Shown here piece by piece: positions 1-10,489 of a stretch of DNA of 64,000 bases (positions are counted from its first letter, which is position 1; every line of letters starts with the position of its first letter). The translations under genes and the position numbers were made by a program. Under the pieces are notes generated by a model. It saw only the letters and a list, made by a program, of their open reading frames with translations, was not told where the DNA came from and ran no database searches. The DNA is from Lachnospiraceae bacterium KH1T2 (GTDB lineage: Bacteria; Bacillota; Clostridia; Lachnospirales; Lachnospiraceae), in assembly GCA_900114405.1 (NCBI GenBank), contig FOSY01000001.1, positions 62,001 to 126,000 on the forward strand, written 5' to 3'.

Positions 1-2020
1 TTGCCTGAGCACCTGCGTTACTTGTCATAATGATGATCGCATTCTTAAAGCTTACCTTACGTCCTTTTGAATCAGTTATATGACCATCATCAAGAACCTG
101 AAGCAGCACATTAAACACATCCGGATGCGCTTTCTCTATCTCATCAAAAAGTATTACGGAATAAGGGTTTCTTCTTATTTTTTCTGCAAGCTGTCCACCC
201 TCATCATGTCCGACATATCCCGGAGGCGCTCCGATCATCTTCGCTACAGAATGCGGCTCCATGTATTCAGACATATCTACTCGTATAAGCGAATTCTCTG
301 AGCCAAACATTGCCTCTGCCAGAGCCTTTGAAAGCTCTGTTTTACCGACACCTGTAGGCCCAAGGAAAAGGAATGAACCCACCGGACGTTTCGGATCTTT
401 AAGTCCTACTCTTCCGCGGCGGATAGCCTTTGAAATTGTCGTAACAGCTTCATCCTGACCTACAACTCTCTTATGAAGGATCTTCTCAAGACTCATAAGG
501 CGGTCGTTTTCCTTCTCTGTAAGCTTTCCAACAGGTATTTTAGTCCATCTGGCAACCACATCAGCAACTGCATTAGCATCAAGAATAAGTTTATTTTCCT
601 TATCCTTTTTCTTTTTCTTTAACTCAGCTTTCTCAAGCTTTTTCTTAAGCTTCTGCTGCTCTTCTCGGATATTCTTCGCTTCTTCTACATCACCTTCAAT
701 AATGGCAGCTTCTTTATCTTTTTCAAGATCATCTATTTCTACCTTTATCTCAGCGATCTTCGGATCTACTGTCATGTTCGTGATACGAAGGTGGCTTGAC
801 GCTTCATCCATTACATCTATTGCCTTATCCGGAAGGAAACGATCATTTATATATCGTGCAGAAAGTTTAACTGCAGCCTCTACCGCCTCGTCAGAAATAA
901 TAATTCCATGATGCTCTTCGTATTTATCCTTAATACCAAGAAGTATCTTTGTCGCCTCTTCCTCATCAGGTTCTTCAACCGTTACAGGCTGAAATCTTCT
1001 CTCCAATGCAGCATCCTTTTCGATATACTTACGATATTCTTCCAAAGTTGTTGCACCGATCAGCTGAAGCTCACCACGAGCAAGCGATGGTTTCAAAATA
1101 TTTGATGCATCGATCGCTCCTTCAGCTCCACCTGCACCTATAAGTGTATGTATCTCATCCATAAAGAGCAGTATATTTCCTGCATTCTCTACTTCAGCAA
1201 TTGTTCTCTTTATTCTTTCTTCGAACTCTCCACGGTACTTACTTCCTGCTACCATTCCGGAGATATCAAGCGAAACAACTCTCTTTCCGATAATCGTCGG
1301 CGGAACGTTTTCTTCAACGATCTTAACAGCAAGTCCTTCCGCTATGGCAGTTTTACCCACTCCCGGTTCACCTACAAGACAAGGATTATTCTTAGTCCTT
1401 CTTGAAAGGATCTGAACCACTCTCATGATCTCTTCTTCTCGTCCTATAACGGGATCAAGTCTTCCCTCACGAGCCATTTCTGTGAGATCACGACTATATT
1501 TATCAAGCATAGGTGTATTGCTTCCTGAGCCCTCTTCCCTGCTGCTTGTCTGTCTTGAAACCTTAAGGTCTTCTCTCGCAAGGTTTGGATCTTCTCCTAT
1601 CGCCTGCAATGTGTCTGAGTAAACCTTCATAAGGTTGATTCCAAGAGTATTCATAAGACGGATTCCGGCACTATCACCCTCTCTTATAAGAGCTAAAAGT
1701 ATATGCTCTGTTCCAACCTTATCACACTCAAAACGCTCTGCTGTTTCTTCAGCAAGTTCAAGTATCTTCTGCGCACGCGGTGTAAGTCCATCATGCTCTT
1801 TAAGTACTACATCCGTTCCCGGAGCGATCAATTGGTCTATAAGCTCAAGTATCTGACTTTCCTGTACATTATTTTCTCTCAGAACGAGAGCCGCAACTCC
1901 CGTTCCTTCTCTCAAAAGACCAATCAATATATGCTCGGTTCCGAGATAATTCTGTTTCATTTCTTTGGCTGCTTCTTTTGCAATTCGCATTACTTCCAAA
2001 GCTTTTGTCGTATATTCCAT
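1..2020 (-). CDS. clpC: ATP-dependent Clp protease ATP-binding subunit ClpC (C-terminus cut by window edge)
   Basis: Hexameric AAA+ unfoldase that feeds substrates to ClpP; in Gram-positives it works with adaptors such as MecA, which is also encoded in this window. The frame opens with ATG at 2020 ([18 protein letters not shown]) and stays open to base 1, giving about 673 residues. Visible: a Clp_N double repeat (about 1-145), a first AAA domain with Walker A GEPGVGKT near residue 217, a coiled, charged middle domain (about 410-480) rich in Glu/Lys, and a second AAA domain with GPTGVGKT near residue 554. The sequence ends at SNAGAQ, so about 140 C-terminal residues lie outside the window. The middle domain and Clp_N favour ClpC over ClpB or ClpE. 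Confidence 0.95.
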   Translation of the reverse strand, partial: MEYTTKALEVMRIAKEAAKEMKQNYLGTEHILIGLLREGTGVAALVLRENNVQESQILELIDQLIAPGTDVVLKEHDGLTPRAQKILELAEETAERFECDKVGTEHILLALIREGDSAGIRLMNTLGINLMKVYSDTLQAIGEDPNLAREDLKVSRQTSSREEGSGSNTPMLDKYSRDLTEMAREGRLDPVIGREEEIMRVVQILSRRTKNNPCLVGEPGVGKTAIAEGLAVKIVEENVPPTIIGKRVVSLDISGMVAGSKYRGEFEERIKRTIAEVENAGNILLFMDEIHTLIGAGGAEGAIDASNILKPSLARGELQLIGATTLEEYRKYIEKDAALERRFQPVTVEEPDEEEATKILLGIKDKYEEHHGIIISDEAVEAAVKLSARYINDRFLPDKAIDVMDEASSHLRITNMTVDPKIAEIKVEIDDLEKDKEAAIIEGDVEEAKNIREEQQKLKKKLEKAELKKKKKDKENKLILDANAVADVVARWTKIPVGKLTEKENDRLMSLEKILHKRVVGQDEAVTTISKAIRRGRVGLKDPKRPVGSFLFLGPTGVGKTELSKALAEAMFGSENSLIRVDMSEYMEPHSVAKMIGAPPGYVGHDEGGQLAEKIRRNPYSVILFDEIEKAHPDVFNVLLQVLDDGHITDSKGRKVSFKNAIIIMTSNAGAQA

Positions 2021-2044
2021 ATACAGTTATTCCCCCGGCTCAGA

Positions 2045-3559
2045 TTATTTCTTAATATCGAGGAATTCAAAATCAAAATCCTCATCAAAATCATAATCCT
2101 GGCGTTTCCTTGTCTTACGTCTTACAGGACGCTCATCCTCATCCATGTCAACGTCTCTTACTCTTGATTTTTTTGCTGCTGCAGCCGCCTTATTTACCTT
2201 CTTTACAGGTATTCCGGCTGTAATTTCCATGTTTTCCCAATCTACTTCAGACTCTGCACGATTTCTTTCCATCGGAACATCATCTGTTCTTCTGACAGTC
2301 TTTTTCTTTCTAGGTCTTACAGGCTCGTCCTCTTCGACTTCCTCAATCTTTCTCTTAGGTGCTGCTTTCTTCTTACGAATAGGACGTTCGTCTTCATCCT
2401 CTTCATAGTCTCTCATCTTCTTAGAAGGACGTTTCTTCTTCCTTGGAAGTTCTTCCTCTTCCTCGTAATCATCGCCGCCTTTGCGACCAACCAGCACATT
2501 TATAAGAACAAATGCCATGATCACGATAATAGCAACAAGTATGATTATAATGAAAAGTCTTGTTCTGGAAAGTTTACGGTATTTCTTTGTAGTATCTGTT
2601 TCTCCATGATTGATATCGATATATCTCTGGAATGTCTCATTCTTTATATCGTAAAGATAGAAACCAAGATTAGTCTGATCGTCAATCGCATAAAGCAAGC
2701 AGAATTCATTTGGCTGTGCTTCGATAAATCCTGAAGCATTAGTATGTGAAATCTCATCCAAAGCAAGCATTGCTGCTTCCTGTGCTGACTCATCAAGCTG
2801 TGTTGTTGAAGCTGTCTGTGACGTCTCATCCTCTGCTGCGGCTGTAGAAGCTGAACTGTCATCATTTCCAACTCCTGCACTAAGAATATCATCTGCTGCA
2901 TATACAGTTTCTGTAAGCTTAAATGCTGATGCTGTCTCTGAGCCCTCATTTGATTCATCTGAAGAATCCTCATCCGTACTTACTTCCGGCGGAAGTGACC
3001 ATGCTGTTGCACTTTTATTTCCCCATTTAAGATCTTTCTTCGTAAATCCATCAGGTCCTACAACGTTGTCTCCAGGGCTTAAAACAATAATATAATGTCC
3101 ATTAACACCGTTGATCTTGATCATATCTGACATCTTGGCATTATTGGCTGTATCACAGATATAAAAATCTCCATTTGAGCCATCTGCATCTGTAAGATAT
3201 GCAAGTGTTACTGTCATTCCTTCTGCGCCAAGTGTTGAACTCTTTGCCTGCATCTGAGCAAGTTCTACAGTAGAACCGCCATACTCGACTGTCGTTGTTG
3301 TAAAACCGGCAGGAACCTCGCTGTCCGGAAATGTAAGTGCGATATACTTACCATCAATGTTTGTTGCAATATTACTTGGTGTAACCGAATCAGATGAAGA
3401 AGCCTCCTCTGATACATCTTCACCTTCAGCAGAAACATTTTCTGTTGATTCTGCATCTGTCTCTTCCGCTGCAAAGGATGCAGTTGGAACTGAACCAATA
3501 AGTACTGCTGTTGTCAATACTCCGATTGATACTCTCTTTAATGCTGTTAAAAGTTTCAT
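2045..3559 (-). CDS. Secreted/membrane-anchored protein with charged cytoplasmic tail, function unknown
   Basis: No family recognised. I start it at ATG 3559 (MKLLTALKRVSIGVLTTAVL), because GAGGA sits about 7 bases upstream and a typical signal peptide ending near SFAA follows at once; a longer frame to 3607 has neither. The 504-residue product has an acidic, Ser/Thr/Glu-rich exported region (about 30-325), one strong membrane helix (IIIILVAIIVIMAFVLINVL, about 337-356), then some 145 cytoplasmic residues alternating blocks of Glu/Asp with Lys/Arg (KKKR, EEDEDERP). That tail is a polyampholyte and probably disordered. It lies just downstream of the clpC start in the same direction, with 24 bases between, so co-transcription is likely. 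The topology suggests a sensor or envelope-linked scaffold, but that is inference. Confidence 0.75.
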   Translation of the reverse strand: MKLLTALKRVSIGVLTTAVLIGSVPTASFAAEETDAESTENVSAEGEDVSEEASSSDSVTPSNIATNIDGKYIALTFPDSEVPAGFTTTTVEYGGSTVELAQMQAKSSTLGAEGMTVTLAYLTDADGSNGDFYICDTANNAKMSDMIKINGVNGHYIIVLSPGDNVVGPDGFTKKDLKWGNKSATAWSLPPEVSTDEDSSDESNEGSETASAFKLTETVYAADDILSAGVGNDDSSASTAAAEDETSQTASTTQLDESAQEAAMLALDEISHTNASGFIEAQPNEFCLLYAIDDQTNLGFYLYDIKNETFQRYIDINHGETDTTKKYRKLSRTRLFIIIILVAIIVIMAFVLINVLVGRKGGDDYEEEEELPRKKKRPSKKMRDYEEDEDERPIRKKKAAPKRKIEEVEEDEPVRPRKKKTVRRTDDVPMERNRAESEVDWENMEITAGIPVKKVNKAAAAAKKSRVRDVDMDEDERPVRRKTRKRQDYDFDEDFDFEFLDIKK

Positions 3560-4255
3560 AATGTCCTCACATATTATCGTATTTTTCGCAGGCGTATTCA
3601 GTATCATGACCTGACTGAAACCGGATGTTTCCCCTATTTACATCCTAAACCCGCATAAATGTTTTTCTTTTATAAAACAGACAAAATAGGTATCAGATTT
3701 TATAGTGACGATATCGATGGCTGATATCCACCTAAGAAACCCTCTTCCTCTTGCGTTTTTTAGAAAAACAAACTTACCACTGCCATTTTCACCCTGACAC
3801 GTGGTACGGTCATCTATGCCGTATAATGACCAGAGAATTTTTCTCTCAAAAATTCTCCACAAAAGTTCTAAGGCATCGAAAGCTCCTGCCGACCATGCCT
3901 TTATATCCGCTTGACGAGTTGTACGACTTAAACTCCCAGTTCGGATAAATATCATTATCTCATAATTTTTGATCATTGTGCAGCTTTAAAGTTTCAGAAT
4001 AATCTAAGTATATTGACATATTGTTACTGTTCACTCGCTATCAGCCAGCTCCAGTAATGACTTCGAAGCATAACATTTATTCTAAATGTGTCAATACACC
4101 GGTGACTTATAAATTTCTGACTATTTCCTTAAAATAACACCAATTCATAACTCTTATACCGGATTACCATCAGTTCCGGTAAAATTGCTGCATGTGATTC
4201 TAATCCTCAGGCAACAATACCGTTTCTAAACAATCATACTGCTTTTCGAAAAATA
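3560..4255. other. Gene-free stretch, hairpin-rich; possible structured leader RNA
   Basis: About 700 bases with no convincing gene. Read on the minus strand, bases 3990 to 3610 carry many stems: GAGAATTTTT/AAAAATTCTC around 3835-3865, TACGG/CCGTA, GATATC twice around a 7-base loop near 3705-3725, and GGATGT/ACATCC overlapping a competing GAAAC/GTTTC stem at about 3618-3645, just before the downstream reading frame. A 112-codon frame at 3638-3976 spans this area but has no ribosome site or recognisable domain. Bases 4158-4180 form a 6-bp ACCGGA/TCCGGT stem. I could not match any of it to a known RNA family with confidence. Confidence 0.4.
4012..4100. repeat. Diverged copy of a dispersed TIR-bounded repeat
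   Basis: Starts with TATTGACA and ends with GTGTCAATACACC, the inverted ends of the roughly 105-bp repeat found in tandem at 62557-62767. The interior keeps a TTCGA-centred segment followed by an AT-rich arm in the same order. The match is clear at the ends and weak in the middle, so this is either an old copy or a chance resemblance. Confidence 0.35.
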
Positions 4256-4741
4256 TCATCTGTCGAATCTTCGTTTTCCATCGTCTTCTTTCATAGCCTT
4301 TCCAAGACCACGAATAAGATCTTTCCTGTCAAAGATCTCCTTTTCCTTTTCTCGCTTCTTCTTTGCCGCTGCCGCGATCTTCGCACAGTCAGAGCAGTAA
4401 TAACCGCTTCTTATTGGCTTTCCACATGCTTCGCATGTAAGGAATGTCTTTGAGCCTTCTGCAACCTCCACACGCTCTTCCCTGAGCATCCTAGTTATCA
4501 ACGTTTCAGGTACTCCTGTCTGTGTGGCGATCTCCGTTACAGTTGCGCCTCTATGTTCATCAAGATAATCTCTCACTCGTCCGAAATCGTCTTTATAAAT
4601 TGCGGCGCACTTAGGGCATTTATATTCACCCAGTCCATTGTATTCGAGCATTATATCACACTTACTACATCTCTCAGGCGCATGATAAATGTTCTCGAAC
4701 TTATTCTTTGCATACATTTCAGCTTGTTTTGATGATCTCAT
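4256..4741 (-). CDS. Zinc-ribbon and helix-turn-helix protein, YvyF/flagellar-operon-protein-like
   Basis: 161 residues. It has a first zinc ribbon (CSKCDIM ... KCPKC, about 21-41), a helix-turn-helix segment (TVTEIATQTGVPETLITRML, about 67-86), a second pair of Cys knuckles (CEACGKPI ... YYCSDC, about 103-118) and a Lys/Glu-rich helical tail. This order of Zn ribbon, HTH and Zn ribbon resembles the small regulatory-looking proteins called flagellar operon protein YvyF in Firmicutes, but no flagellar genes are nearby. Start ATG 4741 has GAGGGGG 8 bases upstream. It stands alone, with gaps of 158 bases upstream and 500 downstream. DNA binding is probable; the target is unknown. Confidence 0.7.
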   Translation of the reverse strand: MRSSKQAEMYAKNKFENIYHAPERCSKCDIMLEYNGLGEYKCPKCAAIYKDDFGRVRDYLDEHRGATVTEIATQTGVPETLITRMLREERVEVAEGSKTFLTCEACGKPIRSGYYCSDCAKIAAAAKKKREKEKEIFDRKDLIRGLGKAMKEDDGKRRFDR

Positions 4742-4899
4742 GCATTGTACCCCCTCAAAAGTACTTTTCTCCTAACCTGATACCAGTGCATTGTCTCGCT
4801 CATACCTAATCCAATGTTCTAGCCCGAAATCATCAGCGGACTCTTTCAAGCTATCACATAAGATTAAACGTAAACGATTCAAAACGCCAGCACTTCAGA

Positions 4900-6174
4900 T
4901 CAAGCTTCATCGATCGCCTTGCCTATGTCTTTTCTATAATACTTGTTCTCAAACTTAACCCACTGAACAGCTTCATACGCATTAGCTCTTGCCTGTCTGA
5001 GGTTCTCACCAACAGCAGTTACGCCAAACACTCTGCCGCCATTTGTAACGATTCCACGTGCGCTGCTCCTTCGGGTGCCTGCATGAAAACAATAATATCC
5101 CGGATGTTTATCAAATTCGTCAAGTCCCGTAACCACGTGACCTTTAGTATAAGAAACCGGATATCCCTCTGATGCAAGTATAACACATACAGCTGCATTA
5201 TCCTCAAATTCCAGTTTAATTTTTCCAAGCTTTCCATCTACACATGCTTCCATGACATCTATAATGTCATTCTTCATACGCGGAAGTACAACCTGTGCTT
5301 CAGGATCTCCAAATCTTGCATTATATTCAAGAACCTTCGGTCCATCTTCTGTAAGCATAAGTCCAAAGAAGATAACACCTTTAAATTCTCTGCCCTCTGC
5401 CTTCATAGCATCTACTGTAGGCTGGAAAATTTCTTTCTTGCAATAGTCCTCGATCTTCTTTGTGAAGAACGGAGAAGGTGAAAATGTTCCCATACCTCCT
5501 GTATTAAGACCTGTATCTCCATCGCCCGCACGCTTGTGATCCTGCGCACTGGACATCACTTTTACAGTCTTTCCATCACAGAATGTAAGTACTGATACCT
5601 CACGTCCGGTCATGAATTCCTCAATGACCATTCTGTTTCCTGCTGTACCAAACTTTTTGTCAAGCATTATCTCCTTGACACCATTCCTTGCTTCATCAAG
5701 CGTATTGCAGATAAGTACTCCCTTACCAAGTGCCAAACCATCAGCCTTAAGAACTATAGGGAACTTTGCAGTATCAAGATAAGCCAATGCTGCTGCCGCA
5801 TCGGTAAATACTTCATACTGTGCTGTAGGTATATTATACTTCTTCATAAGGTCTTTTGAAAATGCTTTTGATCCTTCCAAAATCGCAGCATTTTTTCTTG
5901 GTCCAAAAGCTCTGAGTCCGGCTTCTTCAAGGACATCTACCAGTCCACCTACTAACGGATCATCAGGTCCGACAATGGTAAGACCAATGTCATGATTTTT
6001 TGCAAATTTTGCAATACGATCAAACTCCATTACCTTTATATCGACACATTCTGCGATTTCGGCAATACCTGCATTTCCCGGCGCACAATATATTTTATCA
6101 ACCCTCTCAGATCTTGAAACAGCCTCTGCGATTGCATGTTCTCTTCCACCGCTTCCAACAATAAGTACATTCAT
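4900..6174 (-). CDS. purD: Phosphoribosylamine-glycine ligase
   Basis: Second step of de novo purine synthesis: phosphoribosylamine, glycine and ATP give GAR. The protein is 424 residues, normal for PurD. N-terminal motif VGSGGREHA, ATP-grasp segments LKADGLALGKGV and GGMGTFSPSPF, and the conserved NARFGDPEAQ are all present. The first ATG overlaps the purN stop by 4 bases (ATGA), which implies translational coupling. It is the last gene of the purE-purM-purN-purD run. Nothing looks damaged. Confidence 0.97.
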   Translation of the reverse strand: MNVLIVGSGGREHAIAEAVSRSERVDKIYCAPGNAGIAEIAECVDIKVMEFDRIAKFAKNHDIGLTIVGPDDPLVGGLVDVLEEAGLRAFGPRKNAAILEGSKAFSKDLMKKYNIPTAQYEVFTDAAAALAYLDTAKFPIVLKADGLALGKGVLICNTLDEARNGVKEIMLDKKFGTAGNRMVIEEFMTGREVSVLTFCDGKTVKVMSSAQDHKRAGDGDTGLNTGGMGTFSPSPFFTKKIEDYCKKEIFQPTVDAMKAEGREFKGVIFFGLMLTEDGPKVLEYNARFGDPEAQVVLPRMKNDIIDVMEACVDGKLGKIKLEFEDNAAVCVILASEGYPVSYTKGHVVTGLDEFDKHPGYYCFHAGTRRSSARGIVTNGGRVFGVTAVGENLRQARANAYEAVQWVKFENKYYRKDIGKAIDEA

Positions 6175-6800
6175 CTCAGATCTACCTTCACCTTTCTGTC
6201 AACTACTGTTACTCTCCCATTTGCTATCAGATCGATCGCCTTAGGCATAATCTTCCATTCTGCCTGTTCCATAACACGTTTCTGAAGTATTTCCGGCGTA
6301 TCATCCTGCTGTATCTCTACAGCTTTCTGTAAAATTATCGGGCCGGAATCACACCCTTCATCGACAAAATGTACCGTCGCACCTGTCACCTTTACTCCAC
6401 GTTTAAGTGCCTCTTCATGAACTCTAAGTCCATAATATCCTACTCCGCAAAATGATGGTATAAGCGACGGATGAATGTTTATTATTTTATTAGAATATTT
6501 CTTAACAAGCTTTTCCGGCAATACCACCAGAAATCCAGCAAGTACAATAAGATCAGGACTTGCATCATCTATTGCAGAAAGGAGTGCGTCGTTGAACTCC
6601 TCAATCGACGCATAACCCTTTTTTGAAACAACAGCTGTGGGGATTCCGGCTTTTTCAGCTCTCTCCAAAGCCTTAACCCCTGCCTTATTACTGATAACTT
6701 TCACAAGTTCAGTATTAGTGATCTGCCCATCTCGTACGCCATCTATTATAGCCTGCAAATTCGTTCCACCGCCTGAAACGAGGACAGCTGTTCTCAGCAT
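6171..6800 (-). CDS. purN: Phosphoribosylglycinamide formyltransferase
   Basis: Transfers a formyl group from 10-formyl-tetrahydrofolate to GAR (third purine step). 209 residues, with the start [11 protein letters not shown], the catalytic Asn-His pair in NIHPSL and the downstream Asp in DEGCDSGP. Compared with the usual form, the segment after NIHPSL is [17 protein letters not shown], a slight expansion of the normal SFPG loop. The start overlaps the purM end by 7 bases and the gene ends in a 4-base overlap with purD, so the three are translationally coupled. Confidence 0.95.
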   Translation of the reverse strand: MLRTAVLVSGGGTNLQAIIDGVRDGQITNTELVKVISNKAGVKALERAEKAGIPTAVVSKKGYASIEEFNDALLSAIDDASPDLIVLAGFLVVLPEKLVKKYSNKIINIHPSLIPSFCGVGYYGLRVHEEALKRGVKVTGATVHFVDEGCDSGPIILQKAVEIQQDDTPEILQKRVMEQAEWKIMPKAIDLIANGRVTVVDRKVKVDLR

Positions 6801-7819
6801 AAACGAACTCCCTTCTCACCGTTCTCTGCACGACCGATGATGAAGGCTTTTTCTCCAGCTCTTCTGATTGCTTCAACTGTCTTATCTGCATCAGATGGAT
6901 CAACCGCAAGGAGCATACCGATACCCATGTTATAAGTATTATACATCATATGCTCTTCGATTCCGCCATCCTTTGCGATCATTTCGAAAATCGGAGGAAT
7001 TTCATATGAATTCTTATTAATTACAGCAGTTATATCAGCCGGAAGCATTCTTGGAATATTCTCATAGAATCCGCCTCCTGTAATATGACTGCATCCTTTA
7101 ACCTTGACTCCGGCATTCTTAACTTCTCTCAGAGCCTTTACATAAATCTTTGTAGGTCTAATAAGTGCCTCTCCAAGTGTACATCCCAATGAATCAAAAT
7201 GTCTGCTGAGACTTGATTCAGACATCTCGAAAACTTTTCTTACGAGGGAAAAGCCATTTGAGTGAACACCTGATGAACCAATACCAACAAGCACATCTCC
7301 ATCTTTAATTGAGGAGCCATCGATCAAATTATCCTGATCTACTATACCAACAGCAAATCCGGCAAGATCATACTCATTTTCCGGATAAAAGCCCGGCATT
7401 TCAGCAGTTTCACCGCCAATAAGAGCAGCATCACTCTGCTTACAGCCATCAGCAACACCCTTTACGATAGTAGCGATCTTTTCAGGATAATTCTTACCGC
7501 ATGCAATGTAATCAAGGAAAAACAGAGGTTCTCCACCTGCACATGCGATATCATTAACGCACATTGCAACACAGTCTATTCCGACAGTGTCATGCTTATC
7601 AAGAATAAAAGCAAGCTTAAGCTTTGTTCCAACACCATCTGTACCTGAAACCAATGTTGGATTTTTCATTGTCATGAAGTTCTTCAGTGAAAATGCACCA
7701 CTGAACCCACCAAGTCCACCAAGGACTTCCGGACGCATTGTCTCTTTGACATGCTTCTTCATAAGCTCAACAGCCTTGTATCCTGCTTCTACATCTACTC
7801 CAGCGCTCTTGTAATCCAT
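6794..7819 (-). CDS. purM: Phosphoribosylformylglycinamidine cyclo-ligase
   Basis: AIR synthetase: ATP-dependent closure of FGAM to AIR. 341 residues, in the normal range. Recognised by [30 protein letters not shown] and [11 protein letters not shown]. Start ATG 7819 is preceded by GGAGGAG. It lies 55 bases after purE and runs into purN with a 7-base overlap. Confidence 0.96.
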   Translation of the reverse strand: MDYKSAGVDVEAGYKAVELMKKHVKETMRPEVLGGLGGFSGAFSLKNFMTMKNPTLVSGTDGVGTKLKLAFILDKHDTVGIDCVAMCVNDIACAGGEPLFFLDYIACGKNYPEKIATIVKGVADGCKQSDAALIGGETAEMPGFYPENEYDLAGFAVGIVDQDNLIDGSSIKDGDVLVGIGSSGVHSNGFSLVRKVFEMSESSLSRHFDSLGCTLGEALIRPTKIYVKALREVKNAGVKVKGCSHITGGGFYENIPRMLPADITAVINKNSYEIPPIFEMIAKDGGIEEHMMYNTYNMGIGMLLAVDPSDADKTVEAIRRAGEKAFIIGRAENGEKGVRLC

Positions 7820-7874
7820 GTTACTCCTCCAGCATTCTATGCTTTGTGCTAATATATTGTACCAATCAAATGGG

Positions 7875-8390
7875 TTATTTCTGTGTTTTAAGATACTCTC
7901 TCCAGCCGTCTTTTTTCAGCTTAGCATCTTTCTCAACTACCTGTTCCTTAAGATTTTCTTTATAATCCTTAAGTTTTTCCAGAAGCTTTTCATCGGATAC
8001 CGCAAGGATCCTTGCTGCAAGAATTGCAGCATTTTTTGCACCGTCGATTGCTACGGTTGCCACCGGAATTCCCGAAGGCATTTGCAAAATTGAGTACAGT
8101 GCATCATTTCCGCCCAATGCCTTTGAATACATCGGTATTCCTATGACCGGAAGGGGGAATATAGCTGCGCACATACCTGGAAGGTGTGCTGCCATGCCTG
8201 CACCTGCAATAATGACCTTAATGCCATTCTTTTCGGCATTGCTTGCCCACTCAAAGAATTCATTCGGTTCTCTGTGAGCTGAAATGATGTTCATTTCATA
8301 CTCGATGCCGAATTCTTCAAGCAGCTCTGCTGCCTTTGACATTACAGCCATGTCTGAATCAGATCCCATTACAATTCCTACTTTTGCCAT
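7875..8390 (-). CDS. purE: N5-carboxyaminoimidazole ribonucleotide mutase
   Basis: Class I PurE, 171 residues. Shows GSDSDMAVM, the ISAHREP active-site loop with its His, and [14 protein letters not shown], all expected for the octameric mutase that moves the carboxylate of N5-CAIR to C4. ATG 8390 has AAAGGAG upstream. No purK is in the window. First gene of the four-gene purine block, 86 bases after the aminopeptidase gene. Confidence 0.96.
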   Translation of the reverse strand: MAKVGIVMGSDSDMAVMSKAAELLEEFGIEYEMNIISAHREPNEFFEWASNAEKNGIKVIIAGAGMAAHLPGMCAAIFPLPVIGIPMYSKALGGNDALYSILQMPSGIPVATVAIDGAKNAAILAARILAVSDEKLLEKLKDYKENLKEQVVEKDAKLKKDGWREYLKTQK

Positions 8391-8476
8391 TAGATTAGTC
8401 TCTCCTTTTCATGGCGGTCGTACTTTTTTGTACGCCTATATCTTTAATCTGGTAATAGATGGAGCTCGTAAATTGG

Positions 8477-10489
8477 TTAAAACTCGTCAAGCGGTTTATT
8501 CAGTTCTTCTGTGCCTTTTACAACGAACCTTCCGCCTGCGATGATAGGATAGCGATTTCCATCGCTGTCCACTGCCGTAATAGTATCCAGCTCGTCATAC
8601 GGTATAGTCACATCCGTATGGCACTCAAAATATGTAAAGTTTGTATCACTCTTTCTTTTTAATGTATGCTCATTATCTTTGGCAATTATCTCTCGTCCGT
8701 CAGGGTTGTGAACAACCACATCTTCTTCTCTGCTGTAGCAGGTATCACCTAACGCAAAATGCGGACCTGTCTTCTCAGCTATTAATATTTCAAGCCTTGA
8801 GAAAATATTATATCTCTTTGCCATAGCATATGCTGTTGTATTGGTTCCTATCGCAAACTCACCAAGAGTAAGCGTTTTATGGTGATGAAGAATACCTGAT
8901 TCAATATATTTTCTATTTTCTTCTTCACTTTCAAAATTCGTACAGCTGTAATCTGTAACAAATCCATCTTTAAATGTAAACTCAAGATTTTCATAACGAA
9001 GCCCGAAAAGATAAACTTCTGAAACGAACAGTTTACCATTAGTTCCCGAAAGTTTAGGTGAAGTAAACACTTCACCGACCGGAATATTAACATCAGCAAC
9101 ACAATTTTCAAAAACTGTCTGCGTCTTTTTATCAGGAAGTTCATGAAGCTGGACTGTAATATCAGTCTTATTAGCCCCTCTTCCCTTTATCTCAACATGG
9201 TCTCCCATCTCAAGAACATCTATTATATGCTGCTGCATTATCTTATATTTTTCATAATCAAGGGTATTGAGTTTCACCGTCTCGCGGAATATCTCCTCAA
9301 AATCCTTTCCAATTGCCGGAACAGGATACGAAATAATCGTAAAGCTTCTTTCATCTCCACGAATGTACTGACTTGTAATTGTACCGCTCTTAGCCGCAAG
9401 TTCAACAGCAAGTTTATGCTGTTCTTCGCTAAGGGAATATGATTCCTCATGTGTCTCAGGTGTGAATGGTTTCTCGCCAAACACTTCCATAACAGCAGGA
9501 CCTGCATATTCGCGGGCTTCTTTTTTAAACTTTTCGAAAGTGCTCTTCATGACTTCAAGCTTACGAGTCACAAAAGCCTTATCCAGAAACAGGGCATTAT
9601 CTTCACGATGGTCATAATCCATCTGCTTATTTACCCAAGCTCCCTGAAAACCGTTTCTTCTCATACCATTACGAGATGCGGCATGGAGCTGACGACGATA
9701 AATAGTCGGTTCAAGTCCAAGCGCCCGGAAATTTTTTATAGATTCACGGACAACACGTTCAAAGCCCAGCACATAGTGAATGCTGACCGACTTTTTCTTT
9801 GAAAGATCTTTTCCTGTATTGATAAATCCGATGCGGAAACCTTCTGTATAGGTATCTGCCATCGCCTTGATATCTGCTTCATCGAGCGAATTTAAGAACG
9901 CAGCGACTCTTCTTGTATCATCATCGATATATTCGCCAAACTTATCAAGATATGAAACATCACTTAAATCTGAGTTCATGATGATATCTTTGGCAAAATC
10001 CAACGATGTATCAAGCATTTCTCTTGTTCTGAACGCTACAGTATGATCTGCATAATCACTTACAAATGAGTACAGTATTCCATGAATCTCCTCATTTGAA
10101 GGTTTCTCATTGTTTTCCGTATAAGATGCAGTAAATGCACTGTAAACTTCAAGAAAAACTTCTTCAAGGATAGTTTCATCCAGAAGTCTTCCTTCTGCTC
10201 TAAAAGCAATTATCCCAAGCAGCTCATAGGCAAGGAAAGAAAGCATCCTTCCCATTTCCTTACCACACTGCCTTACGGCATACACAGGATTAAACCAGCT
10301 GCTTCCATATTTTTCAGGAAGTGCAGCCTCATAGGAGGGCTCAATTATAAACTCTGCTCCTCTTTTGAAAAAATCCATATATGGTGCAGGAACTGCATTT
10401 TCATTTTCTATTTCTCTGATCCGTGACAAGCTAAGTTCACGGCGCTCAAGGATAAACTCTTTTTCCTCAGGCGAGTATAAATCCAGCAT
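8477..10489 (-). CDS. M29-family (aminopeptidase T-like) metallopeptidase with long N-terminal extension
   Basis: The C-terminal 330 residues match the M29 aminopeptidase pattern: VEIKGRGANKTDITVQ, NIPVGEVFTSPKL, TLGEFAIGTNT, EKTGPHFALGDTC and the His/Asp/Glu cluster near HNPDGREI. These are clan-typical metal ligands for a broad N-terminal exopeptidase acting on short peptides in the cytoplasm. The product is 670 residues, whereas classical M29 enzymes are about 370-410; the first 270 residues are an alpha-helical extension I do not recognise. ATG 10489 has GGGGAGG 8 bases upstream and overlaps the end of the preceding small membrane gene by 23 bases, so it is in that operon. Confidence 0.85.
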   Translation of the reverse strand: MLDLYSPEEKEFILERRELSLSRIREIENENAVPAPYMDFFKRGAEFIIEPSYEAALPEKYGSSWFNPVYAVRQCGKEMGRMLSFLAYELLGIIAFRAEGRLLDETILEEVFLEVYSAFTASYTENNEKPSNEEIHGILYSFVSDYADHTVAFRTREMLDTSLDFAKDIIMNSDLSDVSYLDKFGEYIDDDTRRVAAFLNSLDEADIKAMADTYTEGFRIGFINTGKDLSKKKSVSIHYVLGFERVVRESIKNFRALGLEPTIYRRQLHAASRNGMRRNGFQGAWVNKQMDYDHREDNALFLDKAFVTRKLEVMKSTFEKFKKEAREYAGPAVMEVFGEKPFTPETHEESYSLSEEQHKLAVELAAKSGTITSQYIRGDERSFTIISYPVPAIGKDFEEIFRETVKLNTLDYEKYKIMQQHIIDVLEMGDHVEIKGRGANKTDITVQLHELPDKKTQTVFENCVADVNIPVGEVFTSPKLSGTNGKLFVSEVYLFGLRYENLEFTFKDGFVTDYSCTNFESEEENRKYIESGILHHHKTLTLGEFAIGTNTTAYAMAKRYNIFSRLEILIAEKTGPHFALGDTCYSREEDVVVHNPDGREIIAKDNEHTLKRKSDTNFTYFECHTDVTIPYDELDTITAVDSDGNRYPIIAGGRFVVKGTEELNKPLDEF

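Noticed and set aside
3790-3830. SRP RNA domain IV
   Set aside because: GTCAGG and GGCAG resemble the conserved loop, but the GGAA tetraloop and its stem are not in the right place and no SRP 5'/3' helix is found.
3638-3976. 112-codon frame on the minus strand
   Set aside because: No ribosome site, no recognisable domain, and the DNA is better explained by serial hairpins; kept as part of a possible structured RNA region.
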